From assembly GCA_046330315.1 (NCBI GenBank), contig JAXLSZ010000010.1:1-64000 (forward strand): a DNA stretch of 64,000 bases, read 5' to 3'. Positions 8,140-16,596 of this stretch are shown here, piece after piece. Position 1 is the stretch's first letter. Each line of letters starts with the position of its first letter. The notes beneath the pieces are model-generated. The model was given only the letters and a program-made list of their open reading frames with translations, ran no database searches and was not told the DNA's origin. The translations under genes and the position numbers were made by a program. Source of the stretch: JAXLSZ01 sp046330315. GTDB taxonomy: Bacteria; Actinomycetota; Thermoleophilia; Solirubrobacterales; 70-9.

Positions 8140-9495
8140 GTGAGGGAGCCCGACCGCGACCGCCTGGACTCGCTGCTGGAGGCCGAGCTCGCCGAGTTCG
8201 TGCGCGCCCACCCGCGCTCGCAGGAGCTCTACGAGCGCTCCCTGCGCTCCCTGGTGGGAGGCGTCCCGATGCCCTGGATGATGCGCTGGGCGGGCGGCTT
8301 CCCGGTCTTCGCGGCCGAGGCGTCGGGGGCGCGGATCACCGACCTGGACGGCCACACCTACGTCGACCTCTGCCTGGGCGACACCGGCTCGATGCCCGGC
8401 CACAGCCCTGCGGCGGTCGCCGAGGCGGTCGCCGCGCAGGCGGCGAGGGGGATCACGATGATGCTTCCCACCGAGGACTCGGCCTGGGTCGGCGAGGAGC
8501 TGGCGCGCCGCTTCGGCGTGCACCACTGGATGTTCACCCTGACCGCCACGGACGCGAACCGCGCCGCGCTGCGGATCTGCCGGGAGATGACCGGCCGGCG
8601 CAAGGTGCTGGTCTACAACTACTGCTACCACGGCACCGTGGACGAGTCCTTCGCCGTCGGCTCGCGCGACGGCATCACCCGCTCCCGCCACGGCAACGTC
8701 GGGCCCCCGGTGGACCTCGCCGAGACCACCGTGGCGATCGAGTTCAACGACACCGAGGCGCTGGGCGCGGCGCTGGGCGGCGGAGAGGTCGCCTGCGTGC
8801 TCGCCGAGCCGGCGATGACCAACATGGGGATCATCCTCCCCGACCCCGGCTACCACGAGGCGCTTCGCGAGCTGACCCGGGAGACGGGGACGCTGCTGGT
8901 CATCGACGAGACCCACACCTTCTCGGCCGGCCCGGGCGGGTGCACCTCGGCCTGGGGGCTGGACCCAGACCTGGTGACGATCGGCAAGGCGATCGGCAGC
9001 GGCGTCCCGGCCGGGGCGCTGGGGCTGAGGGCGGAGGCCGCCGAGCGGATGCTCGAGCAGAAGGAGGCCGACTACGAGGACACCGGCGGGGTGGGAGGCA
9101 CCCTGGCCGGCAACGCCCTCTCCCTGGCCGCGGTCCGCGCCACCCTCGAGCACGTCCTCACCGAGCGGGCCTTCGCGCGCACGATCCCGCTGGCGGCCCG
9201 CTTCAGCGAAGGGGTGCGCGAGGTCGCGGCGCGCCACGACGTGCCCTGGAACGTAACCCAGCTCGGGTGCCGCGCGGAGTACCGCTTCGAGGCCGAGCCG
9301 GCCCGCAACGGCTCCCAGGCGCACGCGGCCGCCGACCCCCAGCTCGAGCGCTACCTCCACCTGCACGCCCTCAACCGGGGCATCCTGCTCACCCCCTTCC
9401 ACAACATGGCGCTGATCTCGCCCTCGACGACCGTGGAGGACGTCGACCTGCACACTCGCCTCTTCGACGAGGCGGTGGCGACGCTTCTCCGCTAG
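8140..9495 (+). CDS. class III (PLP) aminotransferase, glutamate-1-semialdehyde aminomutase-like
   Basis: 451 residues from GTG 8140; an in-frame GTG at 8095 would add 15 residues of repeat-derived sequence, so I prefer 8140. The PLP-site Asp is in LLVIDETHTF and the Schiff-base Lys in VTIGKAIGSGVPAGALG. The Gly/Ser phosphate-binding loop region contains YCYHGTVDESF. The N-terminal DLDGHTYVDLCLGD is the usual HemL-like entry. Typical class III length. It is not adjacent to other haem genes and the sequence YNYCYHGTVDE differs from canonical HemL, so this is more likely a transaminase of another amine or keto acid. Confidence 0.8.
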   Translation: MREPDRDRLDSLLEAELAEFVRAHPRSQELYERSLRSLVGGVPMPWMMRWAGGFPVFAAEASGARITDLDGHTYVDLCLGDTGSMPGHSPAAVAEAVAAQAARGITMMLPTEDSAWVGEELARRFGVHHWMFTLTATDANRAALRICREMTGRRKVLVYNYCYHGTVDESFAVGSRDGITRSRHGNVGPPVDLAETTVAIEFNDTEALGAALGGGEVACVLAEPAMTNMGIILPDPGYHEALRELTRETGTLLVIDETHTFSAGPGGCTSAWGLDPDLVTIGKAIGSGVPAGALGLRAEAAERMLEQKEADYEDTGGVGGTLAGNALSLAAVRATLEHVLTERAFARTIPLAARFSEGVREVAARHDVPWNVTQLGCRAEYRFEAEPARNGSQAHAAADPQLERYLHLHALNRGILLTPFHNMALISPSTTVEDVDLHTRLFDEAVATLLR

Positions 9496-9552
9496 CTCTC
9501 GCGCCCCGGAGAGGTCCCGCAAGCGACCGCGGGGCCGGCCGGGGAGGGGCGA

Positions 9553-9804
9553 TCAGCCCTGCGGCGGCGAGCGGAAGGAGAGCGTCACCATCACGGTTCC
9601 CGCGACCAGCTCCGCCACCCCGGCGACGATCGCGAAGTCGCGGACCAGGGTGACCGTGGCCGCGGGGGGGTCGTCGGGGACGTCGAGGCCGCCGAGCAGG
9701 GTGCCGTAGAGGAAACGCAGCAGCGCCTCGGGAGCGCCCAGCGCGTCAAGGCCCAGGCTGAGCAGGCCGCCGGCGAGAAGCGCGAGGCCGGCGACCCTGA
9801 GCAT
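9553..9804 (-). CDS. small two-TM membrane protein, unknown
   Basis: 83 residues with hydrophobic segments at about 3-20 and 55-75 joined by a polar loop containing DVPDDPP. It starts 6 bp after the cyclophilin stop, so it is probably the third gene of the zincin-cyclophilin operon. No family recognised. Confidence 0.55.
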   Translation of the reverse strand: MLRVAGLALLAGGLLSLGLDALGAPEALLRFLYGTLLGGLDVPDDPPAATVTLVRDFAIVAGVAELVAGTVMVTLSFRSPPQG

Positions 9805-9810
9805 CGGGGC

Positions 9811-10269
9811 TCAGTCGAGCAGCTCCACGCGCTCGATGCCCTGGGGCTCGAGCGGGCGATCCGAGGCGTCCGTCTCGGTCGCCTCGATCGCGTCGACGAC
9901 GTCCATGCCGTCGGTGATCCGGCCGAAGACGGTGTGCTTTCCGTCCAGCCAGGGCGCCGCGTCGGTGGTGACGATGAAGAACTGGGAGCCGTTGGTGTTG
10001 GGACCCGCGTTTGCCATCGCCAGCGCTCCCCGGACCACCTTGTGCTCGTTGAACTCGTCCTCGAAGGTGTAGCCGGGCCCGCCGGTCCCGGTCCCCTGCG
10101 GGCAGCCGCCCTGGATCATGAAGTCCTTGATCACCCGGTGGAAGACCAGCCCGTCGTAGAAGCCGTCGGCCGAGAGCGTGCGGAAGTTCTCGACGGTCTT
10201 GGGGGCGTCGTCGTCGAAGAGCTCGACCGTGACGGCGCCGGCGCCGGTGTGGATGACCGCGGCGGACAT
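9811..10269 (-). CDS. peptidyl-prolyl cis-trans isomerase, cyclophilin type
   Basis: 152 residues, a minimal cytosolic cyclophilin without signal peptide. Active-site motifs are FHRVIKDFMIQGG (Arg of the catalytic FHR), NTNGSQFFI, and WLDGKHTVFG (the Trp/His binding-pocket strand). Catalyses X-Pro isomerisation in protein folding. Lies 10 bp downstream of the minimal zincin gene on the same strand, so the two are probably co-transcribed. Confidence 0.93.
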   Translation of the reverse strand: MSAAVIHTGAGAVTVELFDDDAPKTVENFRTLSADGFYDGLVFHRVIKDFMIQGGCPQGTGTGGPGYTFEDEFNEHKVVRGALAMANAGPNTNGSQFFIVTTDAAPWLDGKHTVFGRITDGMDVVDAIEATETDASDRPLEPQGIERVELLD

Positions 10270-10279
10270 CGCGGCAACC

Positions 10280-10747
10280 CTACAGGCCCAGCTCGCCGAC
10301 CCCCCGCTCGCCCCAGCCGAGGTGGTGGGCCAGCTCGTGGCGAAGCGTCCGCTCCACCTGGGCGGCCAGCAGCCGGCGGTCGTGGCCGAAGTCCCGCTCG
10401 AGGGTGTCGCGGTAGATCACGATCCGGTCCTCGTAGCGCTCCCGCGCGACCCCGTCGCCGAAGTAGTGCCCGTAGGCCCCGGCCTGCGACCCGAGGTCCG
10501 AGACGATCACCGGCACGCTCTCGAGGACCCGTTGGAACTCCTCGGGGAGCCGGTCCATTGCGTCGGCGACCAGGGACTCGAACGGATCGAGGTCCTCGGC
10601 ACCGGCCGGGCCCGGGACCCCGAAATCCGTCCCGCCCGCTTCCGGAGCAGGCGGGGGCTCCGGCGCGGTGTCGCGATCCTGCGCACCCTCGCCGAAGGGA
10701 TTTATCCATTTGGGAAGGATCTTGCGTGCGGGCATCTCCTCATTCAT
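10280..10747 (-). CDS. minimal zincin metallopeptidase-family protein (DUF1025-type)
   Basis: 155 residues. The C-terminal HELAHHLGW (about 137-145) is the HExxH zinc motif with the third His, as in Zincin_1 minimal metalloproteases. The preceding region VPVIVSDLG, YRDTLERDFG and LLAAQVERTLR matches the family's compact helical fold. A 45-residue acidic, proline-rich linker precedes the domain. ATG 10747 chosen; ATG 10735 is an alternative. The longer open frame upstream is antisense to the next gene. Divergent from the first GH26-like gene with a 48-bp shared promoter gap. Substrate unknown. Confidence 0.8.
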   Translation of the reverse strand: MNEEMPARKILPKWINPFGEGAQDRDTAPEPPPAPEAGGTDFGVPGPAGAEDLDPFESLVADAMDRLPEEFQRVLESVPVIVSDLGSQAGAYGHYFGDGVARERYEDRIVIYRDTLERDFGHDRRLLAAQVERTLRHELAHHLGWGERGVGELGL

Positions 10748-10795
10748 AGTGTGGCGACCCGCAACCGTCCCGGCGGGGACGCGTTGGCTTTTCTT

Positions 10796-11920
10796 ATGTC
10801 CGACCAGCCCGGTGGGAGACATCCCCGTACCCCCGACCGGGGGCGAAACCGCGCGCCGCTCCGGCTCGGCGTGGCGGCCTGCGCTGCTCTGCTCTGCCTG
10901 GTCGCCGCCGCGGCGGCGACCGCGCGCAGCTTCGAGCCGCCGGCCACCGAGGCCTACCTCGGCGTCACCGACACGGGCGAGGTGGCCGGCTTCCGCTCCT
11001 TCGCCGGGGCGGTCGGCAAGCACCCGGCTCTGATCGAGACCTACCACCCCTGGGGCAACAGCCTCCACCAGGCGATCCCCCGCTGGGAGGCCGTCCGCGC
11101 CCGCCCCATCCTGCACATCTCCACCGTCGAGGGAGACGGCCACGAGGTGATCACCCCGAGAGGGATCGCGCTGGGCAAGGGGGACGAGTACCTGCTGCGG
11201 CTCAACCGCAGCTTCGCCCGCCACGGGTTCCCCGCCTACGTGCGGCCCCTCGGCGAGCCCAACCGCTGCCTCAACGCCTACGCGGGGGTGGACTGCGCCG
11301 GCAACCGGCGGCCCTCCCGCTACTCCCCCAAGTGGTACCGCCGGGCCTTCCGGCGCATCTACCTCCTCCTCCACGGCGGGGAGCGCCGCTACGAGATCAA
11401 CCGGCGGCTCGAGCGCCTCGGGCTTCCCGGGATCCGCCGCGACGGAGGGCGGGAGCCGCGAGAGCTTCCCAGGGCCCCGGTGGCGGTGATCTGGAGCCCG
11501 CTCTCGGCGGGCTCGCCGTCGGTCGCGATCAACCGCCCGGCCCATTACTTCCCGGGCTCGCGCTACACCGACTGGGTCGGCACGGACTTCTACTCGCGCT
11601 ACGGCCGGTGGGCGGACCTGGCGCGCTTCTACCGCCGCTTCGCCAAACGCCTGGGCAAGCCTTTCGCGCTCACCGAGTGGGGGCTGTGGGGGGCCGACCG
11701 CCCCTCCTTCGTGCGGCGGGTCTTCCGCTTCGCGCGCTCCCACCGGCACACCCGCATGCTCGTCTATTACCAGGACTTCGGCTCCGCCAACCCGTTCAGG
11801 ATCCAGAACTTCCCGGCGAGCCTGACGGTGATGCGCAGGCGGATCTCCTCGCCGCGGTTCCCCGGCCTGGCTCCGCACGCGCCGCACCCCAAGCCGCAGA
11901 CCGGCGGCCTGGGCCGCTGA
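10796..11920 (+). CDS. secreted GH26-like (clan GH-A) glycosidase
   Basis: 374 residues from ATG 10796; the upstream frame is antisense to the zincin gene. The signal anchor LGVAACAALLCLVAAAAATA lies around residues 25-45. The fold is read as a TIM barrel: LGVTDTGEVAGF opens it, RPLGEPNRC supplies the putative acid/base Glu on strand 4, and FALTEWGLWG the putative nucleophile Glu on strand 7. DWVGTDFYSRYG and MLVYYQDFG are other barrel strands. Substrate unknown, probably a beta-mannan-like or own-surface polysaccharide. A paralogue follows at 12058. Confidence 0.7.
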   Translation: MSDQPGGRHPRTPDRGRNRAPLRLGVAACAALLCLVAAAAATARSFEPPATEAYLGVTDTGEVAGFRSFAGAVGKHPALIETYHPWGNSLHQAIPRWEAVRARPILHISTVEGDGHEVITPRGIALGKGDEYLLRLNRSFARHGFPAYVRPLGEPNRCLNAYAGVDCAGNRRPSRYSPKWYRRAFRRIYLLLHGGERRYEINRRLERLGLPGIRRDGGREPRELPRAPVAVIWSPLSAGSPSVAINRPAHYFPGSRYTDWVGTDFYSRYGRWADLARFYRRFAKRLGKPFALTEWGLWGADRPSFVRRVFRFARSHRHTRMLVYYQDFGSANPFRIQNFPASLTVMRRRISSPRFPGLAPHAPHPKPQTGGLGR

Positions 11921-11993
11921 GCCGGCTCCCTGCGCCAAGCCGCCCGCCGCCGCCGCCGAGCCGGCTCCCCGCGCCAAGCCGCCCGCCGCCGGG
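11919..11993. repeat. 39-bp tandem repeat starting inside a stop codon
   Basis: Unit 1 starts at the GA of the TGA of the first GH26-like gene (11919); unit 2 starts at 11958. Both begin GAGCCGGCTCCC and contain GCGCCAAGCCGCCCGCCGCC. Confidence 0.85.
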
Positions 11994-12057
11994 AACCGTC
12001 TGCCGAGCGCAACTCCGGCCGGCTCATGCTTTTCCCGCCGCTGCCGATGCCCTCACG

Positions 12058-13146
12058 ATGGGAAGAGCCTGCCCCAAGCTGCCGGTGGCTGCCACGGTCG
12101 CCATCGCCTGCCTGGCGGGGGGCCTGATCGCCTCCGGCGCCGCAGACGCGGCCGGCCACGCGGAGAGGCACCGCAGGGCGGCCGAGAACCTGCCGCCGCG
12201 GGGGAAGGCCTTCTTCGGCGTCACCGACACCGGCGAGGCCGCCGGGTTCGAGGACTTCGCCAACGCGGTCGGCGCCCACCCGGCCGTGATCGAGACCTAC
12301 CACCCCTACGGCAACTCGGTCCACATCTCCCTTCCCCGCTGGGAGCAGGTCCACGCCCGCCCGATGCTGCACATCTCCACCGCCGCAGGAAAGGACCGCC
12401 ACGAGGTGATCACGCCCAGGGCAATCGCCCGCGGCCGGGGCGACGACTACCTGCTGCGGCTCAACCGCAGCTTCGCCGCCCACGCGATGCCGGCCTACAT
12501 CCGCCCCCTTGGCGAGCCGAACCGGTGCCTCAACCCCTACACCGCGACCCGCTGCAACGGTTCGGCCAACGGTGCCGCCCACTCGACCCGCTGGTACAGA
12601 CAGGCCTTCCGCCGGATGTACCTGATCCTGCACGGCGGGGCGCGGCGCACGGTGCTCGACAGGCGGCTTCGCCGGCTCCACCTGCCCCCGATCAGGCGCA
12701 AGTCCGGGCCCGAGCCCCGGCTCCTGCCGAGGGCCCCGGTTTCGGTGATCTGGAGCCCTCAGCCGAACGGGTCCCCGGCGGTGCGCGGCAACGGCGCGGC
12801 CGCCTACTTCCCGGGCAAGCGCTACGTCGACTGGGTCGGGACCGACATCTACTCGCGCTACGGGGACTTCGCGGCGATGAGCCGCTTCTACCACCGCTTC
12901 GCACGGGGCAAGCCGTTCGCGATCACCGAGTTCGGGCTGTGGGGCGAGGACGACCCCGCCTTCCTGCGGCACCTGCTGCGCTGGGTCCGGGCCCACCGTG
13001 CGACCCGGATGCTCGTCTACTACCAGGACTTCGGGACCCGCAACCCCTTCAGGATCCAGAACTTCCCGCGCGGCCGGGCGGTGCTCAGGCACGCGCTGGA
13101 CTCGCGACGCTTCCCTCCCCGGGCCTCGCGGTTCCCGAGGCCCTGA
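12058..13146 (+). CDS. secreted GH26-like (clan GH-A) glycosidase, paralogue of the gene at 10796
   Basis: 362 residues from ATG 12058. Signal peptide at about 8-33 (VAATVAIACLAGGLIASGAADA). It keeps every motif of its upstream neighbour: FGVTDTGEAAGF, IETYHPYGN, RPLGEPNRC (putative acid/base Glu), FAITEFGLWG (putative nucleophile Glu), MLVYYQDFG and NPFRIQNFP. The two genes are clearly a tandem duplication, diverged mostly at the N-terminus and in the loop after the GEPN motif. Convergent with the Ig-like gene at 4 bp distance. Confidence 0.7.
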   Translation: MGRACPKLPVAATVAIACLAGGLIASGAADAAGHAERHRRAAENLPPRGKAFFGVTDTGEAAGFEDFANAVGAHPAVIETYHPYGNSVHISLPRWEQVHARPMLHISTAAGKDRHEVITPRAIARGRGDDYLLRLNRSFAAHAMPAYIRPLGEPNRCLNPYTATRCNGSANGAAHSTRWYRQAFRRMYLILHGGARRTVLDRRLRRLHLPPIRRKSGPEPRLLPRAPVSVIWSPQPNGSPAVRGNGAAAYFPGKRYVDWVGTDIYSRYGDFAAMSRFYHRFARGKPFAITEFGLWGEDDPAFLRHLLRWVRAHRATRMLVYYQDFGTRNPFRIQNFPRGRAVLRHALDSRRFPPRASRFPRP

Positions 13147-13150
13147 GCGC

Positions 13151-15097
13151 TCAGCCGCGCACGGTCAGCGTGCGGGGCCGGGAGGCGGTCCGGGCGTAGG
13201 GCCAGCCCCGCTCGGTCGGGAGCAGCGCCCGCATCCGGATCCGCGCCAGGCCGGTCACGTAGCGGAAGCGGTAGGTGGCCCGGTAGCCGCCCCCGGGCCG
13301 GGTGCGGGTGAGAAGCACCGAGCGCCAGGAGCCGCTCGAGCTCTCCAGGTACTGGATCACGACGAGCTTCCCGCCCCGGGAGGGTCCGCCCGGAACAGCG
13401 ACGCGGCCGCTCAGCCTCACCGCCTCGCCGTTGCGAAGGCGCGGCGGCGAGGCCCGGAAGCTGACCCCCGGCCGCAGGAGCGGCACGAGGAGGATCGCCG
13501 GCCGGCCGTCCTCGGTGCGACCGGAGGCCGAGCGGTTGCCGGCCAGGTCGCCGGCCTCGGCCCGGAGCCGGTAGCGGCCCGGGCGCAGCCCCGAGAAATC
13601 CAGGCGGGCCACCAGCTCGGCCCGCCGGGCGCCCCTGGCGACCGGCGCGGTGGGCAGCTCGGTCCAGCGCCCGGCGCCTGCGGTCCGATCCGCCCGGTGC
13701 CCGGCGCCTGCGGCCCGCCCCGCCCGGTGCCCGGCGCCTGCGGTCCGCAGCATGATCCGGCCCGAGGCGAGCCCCGAGTCGGCGTCCGAGAGGCGGGCCT
13801 CGATCCTGCCCCCCCGCGCCCGCGGCGAGACGATGCGGATCCGGGGCGCCACGTCGTCGAAGAGCAGGGGCACGGTGGCTGCCGCGGCGGGATCCTCGTT
13901 GCCGGCGGCGTCGCGCAGCCACACGGAAAGCTCGAAGGCCCCGGGACGCGGCACCTCGATGCCCGAGAGCGAGTCGATCCCGTCGCCGCTGGCCCGCGCC
14001 GACGCGGATGGGCGGGTGCCCGGCCCGGCGACCCGGTAGCCGGCCCCGGCTATCGGAGCACCGGGTGCCTGCTGGGGGTTGACCCAGCGCACGGCGAAGC
14101 CGTTGCGGGCGCGCCACCCCTCCCCGCCGACCACGCCGAGGCCGCGCGGAGCGGCCGGCGCGGTGTTGTCGGTGAGTGCCTGGCGGGCGGCGGTGCAGGC
14201 GCTGTTGCCGGAGAAGTCCTCCGCGCAGGCCCGCAGGGAATGCGCTCCGTCGCGCAGGCTCGCGGTATCGACCGTCGCGGGCGAGCGCTGGCGCCCGGGG
14301 CAGGGCGCCATCCGGGTCGCCCTTCGCTCGCCCCCAACCTGCATCTGCGAGCACCGAACCTGCCGCTCGATCGCCGGGGCCCCGTCCATCTCGATGCGCA
14401 GGCCGCTCAGCCCCGAGCCGGTGTCGGCTGCCCCGAGATCGAGCTCCCCCGTCCCCCGGTGCCAGCCTCCGGAAAGCAGCGGGCCCCCGAGCGAGGGTCG
14501 GGGGTCGCTGGGGTCCGAGAGGGTGAGGGTCAGGGCACGCACCGCCGAGAAGGAGCTCGGGTCCAGCGCGCAGTGACGGTCCTCGGGGCGGGCGCACAGC
14601 AGGCGGCTCTCGAATGTCCGTCTGGGAGGATCGAAGCCGGCGGCGAACGCCGACGGGGCGGTCGCGGTGGAATCCGCCTCGGCGAACGGCTCGAAGCCGG
14701 CGGCGGCGGTGCCGAGGCGGTGGCGGAAGCCGTCGTGGAGCGCGTGCCACCAGGAACCACGGACGTTGACCATCGCGGTGCCGGGTGGCGCAGTCCAGCG
14801 CCACAGCGCGAGGCGGCCGCCGGACACCGTGCCCCCGGCGGGCACCGCGAAGCTCTTCAGGTGGGCCAGCTCGAAGGGATCGCCGCCGGCCGGAGGGACG
14901 CAGAGGGAATCGGGCCGGAACTTCCCCGGGGCGGCGTTCGTCGAGAACTCCGCCTCGGATCCGACCCGCCAGCCGCACTGCACGACGCCGTACTTGCCGG
15001 CGCTCGCGGCCGGCGGCGCCGCCAGCGCCAGGAGCGCCGCCAGCGCGGCGGCGGCGGCCGCCGCCAGAACCGCCCTCCGCCTTCGCCTCAGCTCCAT
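13151..15097 (-). CDS. secreted multi-domain Ig-like surface protein
   Basis: 648 residues from ATG 15097; the longer open frame upstream runs into repeat DNA and antisense mrp. The signal peptide is Arg-rich then Ala/Leu-rich with ASAG at about 34. The N-terminal 220 residues (YGVVQCGW to LTLSDPSDP) have paired cysteines and resemble a lectin-like jelly roll. Then come several about 90-residue Ig-like modules recognisable by DTGSGLSGLRIEMDG, SLRDGAHSLRACAEDFSGN, LRDAAGNEDPA, DADSGLASGRI and AEAGDLAGNRS. No enzyme motif. A 10-residue AGAGHRA repeat interrupts the fourth module. Probably extracellular adhesion or cell-surface structure. Confidence 0.7.
   Translation of the reverse strand: MELRRRRRAVLAAAAAAALAALLALAAPPAASAGKYGVVQCGWRVGSEAEFSTNAAPGKFRPDSLCVPPAGGDPFELAHLKSFAVPAGGTVSGGRLALWRWTAPPGTAMVNVRGSWWHALHDGFRHRLGTAAAGFEPFAEADSTATAPSAFAAGFDPPRRTFESRLLCARPEDRHCALDPSSFSAVRALTLTLSDPSDPRPSLGGPLLSGGWHRGTGELDLGAADTGSGLSGLRIEMDGAPAIERQVRCSQMQVGGERRATRMAPCPGRQRSPATVDTASLRDGAHSLRACAEDFSGNSACTAARQALTDNTAPAAPRGLGVVGGEGWRARNGFAVRWVNPQQAPGAPIAGAGYRVAGPGTRPSASARASGDGIDSLSGIEVPRPGAFELSVWLRDAAGNEDPAAAATVPLLFDDVAPRIRIVSPRARGGRIEARLSDADSGLASGRIMLRTAGAGHRAGRAAGAGHRADRTAGAGRWTELPTAPVARGARRAELVARLDFSGLRPGRYRLRAEAGDLAGNRSASGRTEDGRPAILLVPLLRPGVSFRASPPRLRNGEAVRLSGRVAVPGGPSRGGKLVVIQYLESSSGSWRSVLLTRTRPGGGYRATYRFRYVTGLARIRMRALLPTERGWPYARTASRPRTLTVRG
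13671..13750. repeat. in-frame 30-bp tandem repeat inside the Ig-like gene
   Basis: Units start at 13671, 13701 and 13731 (last one partial), each beginning CCGGCGCCTGCGG. Being 30 bp, they insert decapeptides of the type AGAGHRADRT without breaking the frame. Confidence 0.9.
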
Positions 15098-15131
15098 GCA
15101 GGCCCAAGCCGCGGCCGGCCCGGTCTCTCCC

Positions 15132-15239
15132 CCCCGATCCACGCCCCGGCCCCGTGTGCCCCCACATCCGACCGGCGGCCCGGCCGGCGGCCCCGCCTGC
15201 CCCCGATCCACGACCCGGCCCCGTGTGCCCCCACATCCG
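15132..15239. repeat. 39-bp direct repeat, 69-bp spacing, in a divergent promoter region
   Basis: The 39 bp at 15132-15170 recur at 15201-15239 with one mismatch; both contain CCGTGTGCCCCCACATCCG. They sit between the divergent Ig-like gene and mrp, so they could influence either promoter. Confidence 0.9.
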
Positions 15240-15295
15240 GCCGCGGCGGCCCTGCCTGCCCCCGGCCGGCGATCGCACTCTGAGACAATGTGCGC

Positions 15296-16438
15296 ATGCC
15301 GACCAAGGAGCAGGTCACCGAGCAGCTCAGGGCCGTGATCGACCCCGAGCTCCGCCGATCGATCGTCGAGCTGGGGATGGTCCGCTCGATCGAGATGCGC
15401 GACGGCGGCCGCGTCGAGGTGGTGGTCTCGCTGACCACGCCGGGCTGCCCGATCCGCTCGCATTTCCAGCAGGCCGTCGTCCAGCAGGTCTCCTCGCTGG
15501 ACGGGGTGACCGAGGTCGAGGTGGGGTTCGACGTCCTCAGCGAGGAGGAGAGGGGGAATCTCCAGCAGGCGCTGGGCCGCGGTCAGCTCCCGGAGGGCGC
15601 CCTCGCCGCGGTCAAGAACGTGATCTGCGTGGCCTCGGGCAAGGGCGGGGTCGGCAAGTCCACGATGACCGCGAACCTGGCCGCCGCGCTGCAGGCCGAG
15701 GGGCATTCCTGCGGAGCGCTGGATTGCGACGTCTACGGCTACTCGATCCCGCGCATGCTCGGGGTCAACGAGCGCCCCGAGGTGAACGCCGAGCGCAGGA
15801 TCGTCCCCCTGGAGACCCCCGCCGGCGTCAAGGTGATGTCGATCGGCTTCTTCGTGGAGGAGAACGCCGCGGTCGTCTGGCGGGGGCCGATGCTCCACAA
15901 GGCCATCCAGCAGTTCCTCGAGGACGTCGCCTGGGGCGACCTCGAGTACCTTCTGCTGGACCTCCCTCCGGGCACCGGCGACGTCTCGATGACGCTCGCC
16001 CAGCTCCTCCCCCAGGCCAGGGTGGCGATCGTCACCACCCCGCAGCCCGCGGCCCAGTCGGTGGCGCGCCGCTCGGCGGAGATGGCCGCCAAGGTCGACC
16101 TCGAGGTGCTCGGGGTGATCGAGAACATGTCCGGCTACACCACCCCGCAGGGCGAGCGGGTGGCGATCTTCGGCGAGGGCGGGGGCCAGATCCTCGCCGA
16201 CGAGCTCGACGTCCCCCTGCTCGGAAAGGTGCCCCTATCCGAGGCTCTGCGCGAGCACGCCGACCACGGCGTCCCGCTGGTCACCGCCGACCCCGACGAC
16301 CCCGCTTCGCAGGCGATCCGCCAGGCCGCGCGCGGCATCGTCGCCGCCACGCCGCAGGAGCTGCCGGTGCTTCAGGCGACCCCGGTCGCCGCCGAGCCGC
16401 CGCCGCTGAGCGGCACGGAGCTTCCGGTCATCCAGTAG
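15296..16438 (+). CDS. mrp: Mrp/NBP35-family ATPase (Fe-S carrier or related)
   Basis: 380 residues from ATG 15296 (a GTG two codons upstream is possible). Domain 1, about residues 5-90, is the MIP18/DUF59 fold with TTPGCPIRSHF. Domain 2 is a deviant P-loop ATPase: SGKGGVGKST near 118-127, LDCDVYGYSIPRMLG, LLLDLPPGTGD and VTTPQPAAQSVA. In typical ApbC/Mrp the segment after IENMS contains a CxxC that binds the bridging 4Fe-4S cluster; here it reads GYTTPQGERVAIFG, with no cysteine. The 7Fe ferredoxin gene lies just downstream on the other strand. Fe-S transfer is therefore likely by family but not assured by residues. Confidence 0.85.
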   Translation: MPTKEQVTEQLRAVIDPELRRSIVELGMVRSIEMRDGGRVEVVVSLTTPGCPIRSHFQQAVVQQVSSLDGVTEVEVGFDVLSEEERGNLQQALGRGQLPEGALAAVKNVICVASGKGGVGKSTMTANLAAALQAEGHSCGALDCDVYGYSIPRMLGVNERPEVNAERRIVPLETPAGVKVMSIGFFVEENAAVVWRGPMLHKAIQQFLEDVAWGDLEYLLLDLPPGTGDVSMTLAQLLPQARVAIVTTPQPAAQSVARRSAEMAAKVDLEVLGVIENMSGYTTPQGERVAIFGEGGGQILADELDVPLLGKVPLSEALREHADHGVPLVTADPDDPASQAIRQAARGIVAATPQELPVLQATPVAAEPPPLSGTELPVIQ

Positions 16439-16453
16439 GGCGCTGCGGCGGCC

Positions 16454-16596
16454 CGGCCGCGGCGCTTGCGGAATGCCCCGGGGGCCGGGCCGCGGCGCCT
16501 GCGAAGTGCCCGGGGGCTCAGCCGCGGCGCTTGCGGAGTGCCCGGGGGCTCAGCCGCGGCGCCTGCGAAGTCCCCGGGGGGTCAGCCGCGGCGCTT
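16454..16596. repeat. five-unit 32-bp tandem repeat ending in the fdxA 3' end
   Basis: Units start at 16454, 16486, 16518, 16550 and 16582, an exact 32-bp register, each with GCCGCGGCGC. The last one is the 3' end of fdxA itself (its stop TGA is complementary to TCA at 16582-16584), and the TCA is also conserved in the units at 16518 and 16550. Possible stem sequences (CCGCGG, CCCGGGGG) recur in every unit. Confidence 0.9.

Noticed and set aside
10748..11977. 410-residue N-terminal extension of the zincin protein
   Set aside because: Antisense to the GH26-like gene; the zincin domain is complete from ATG 10747.
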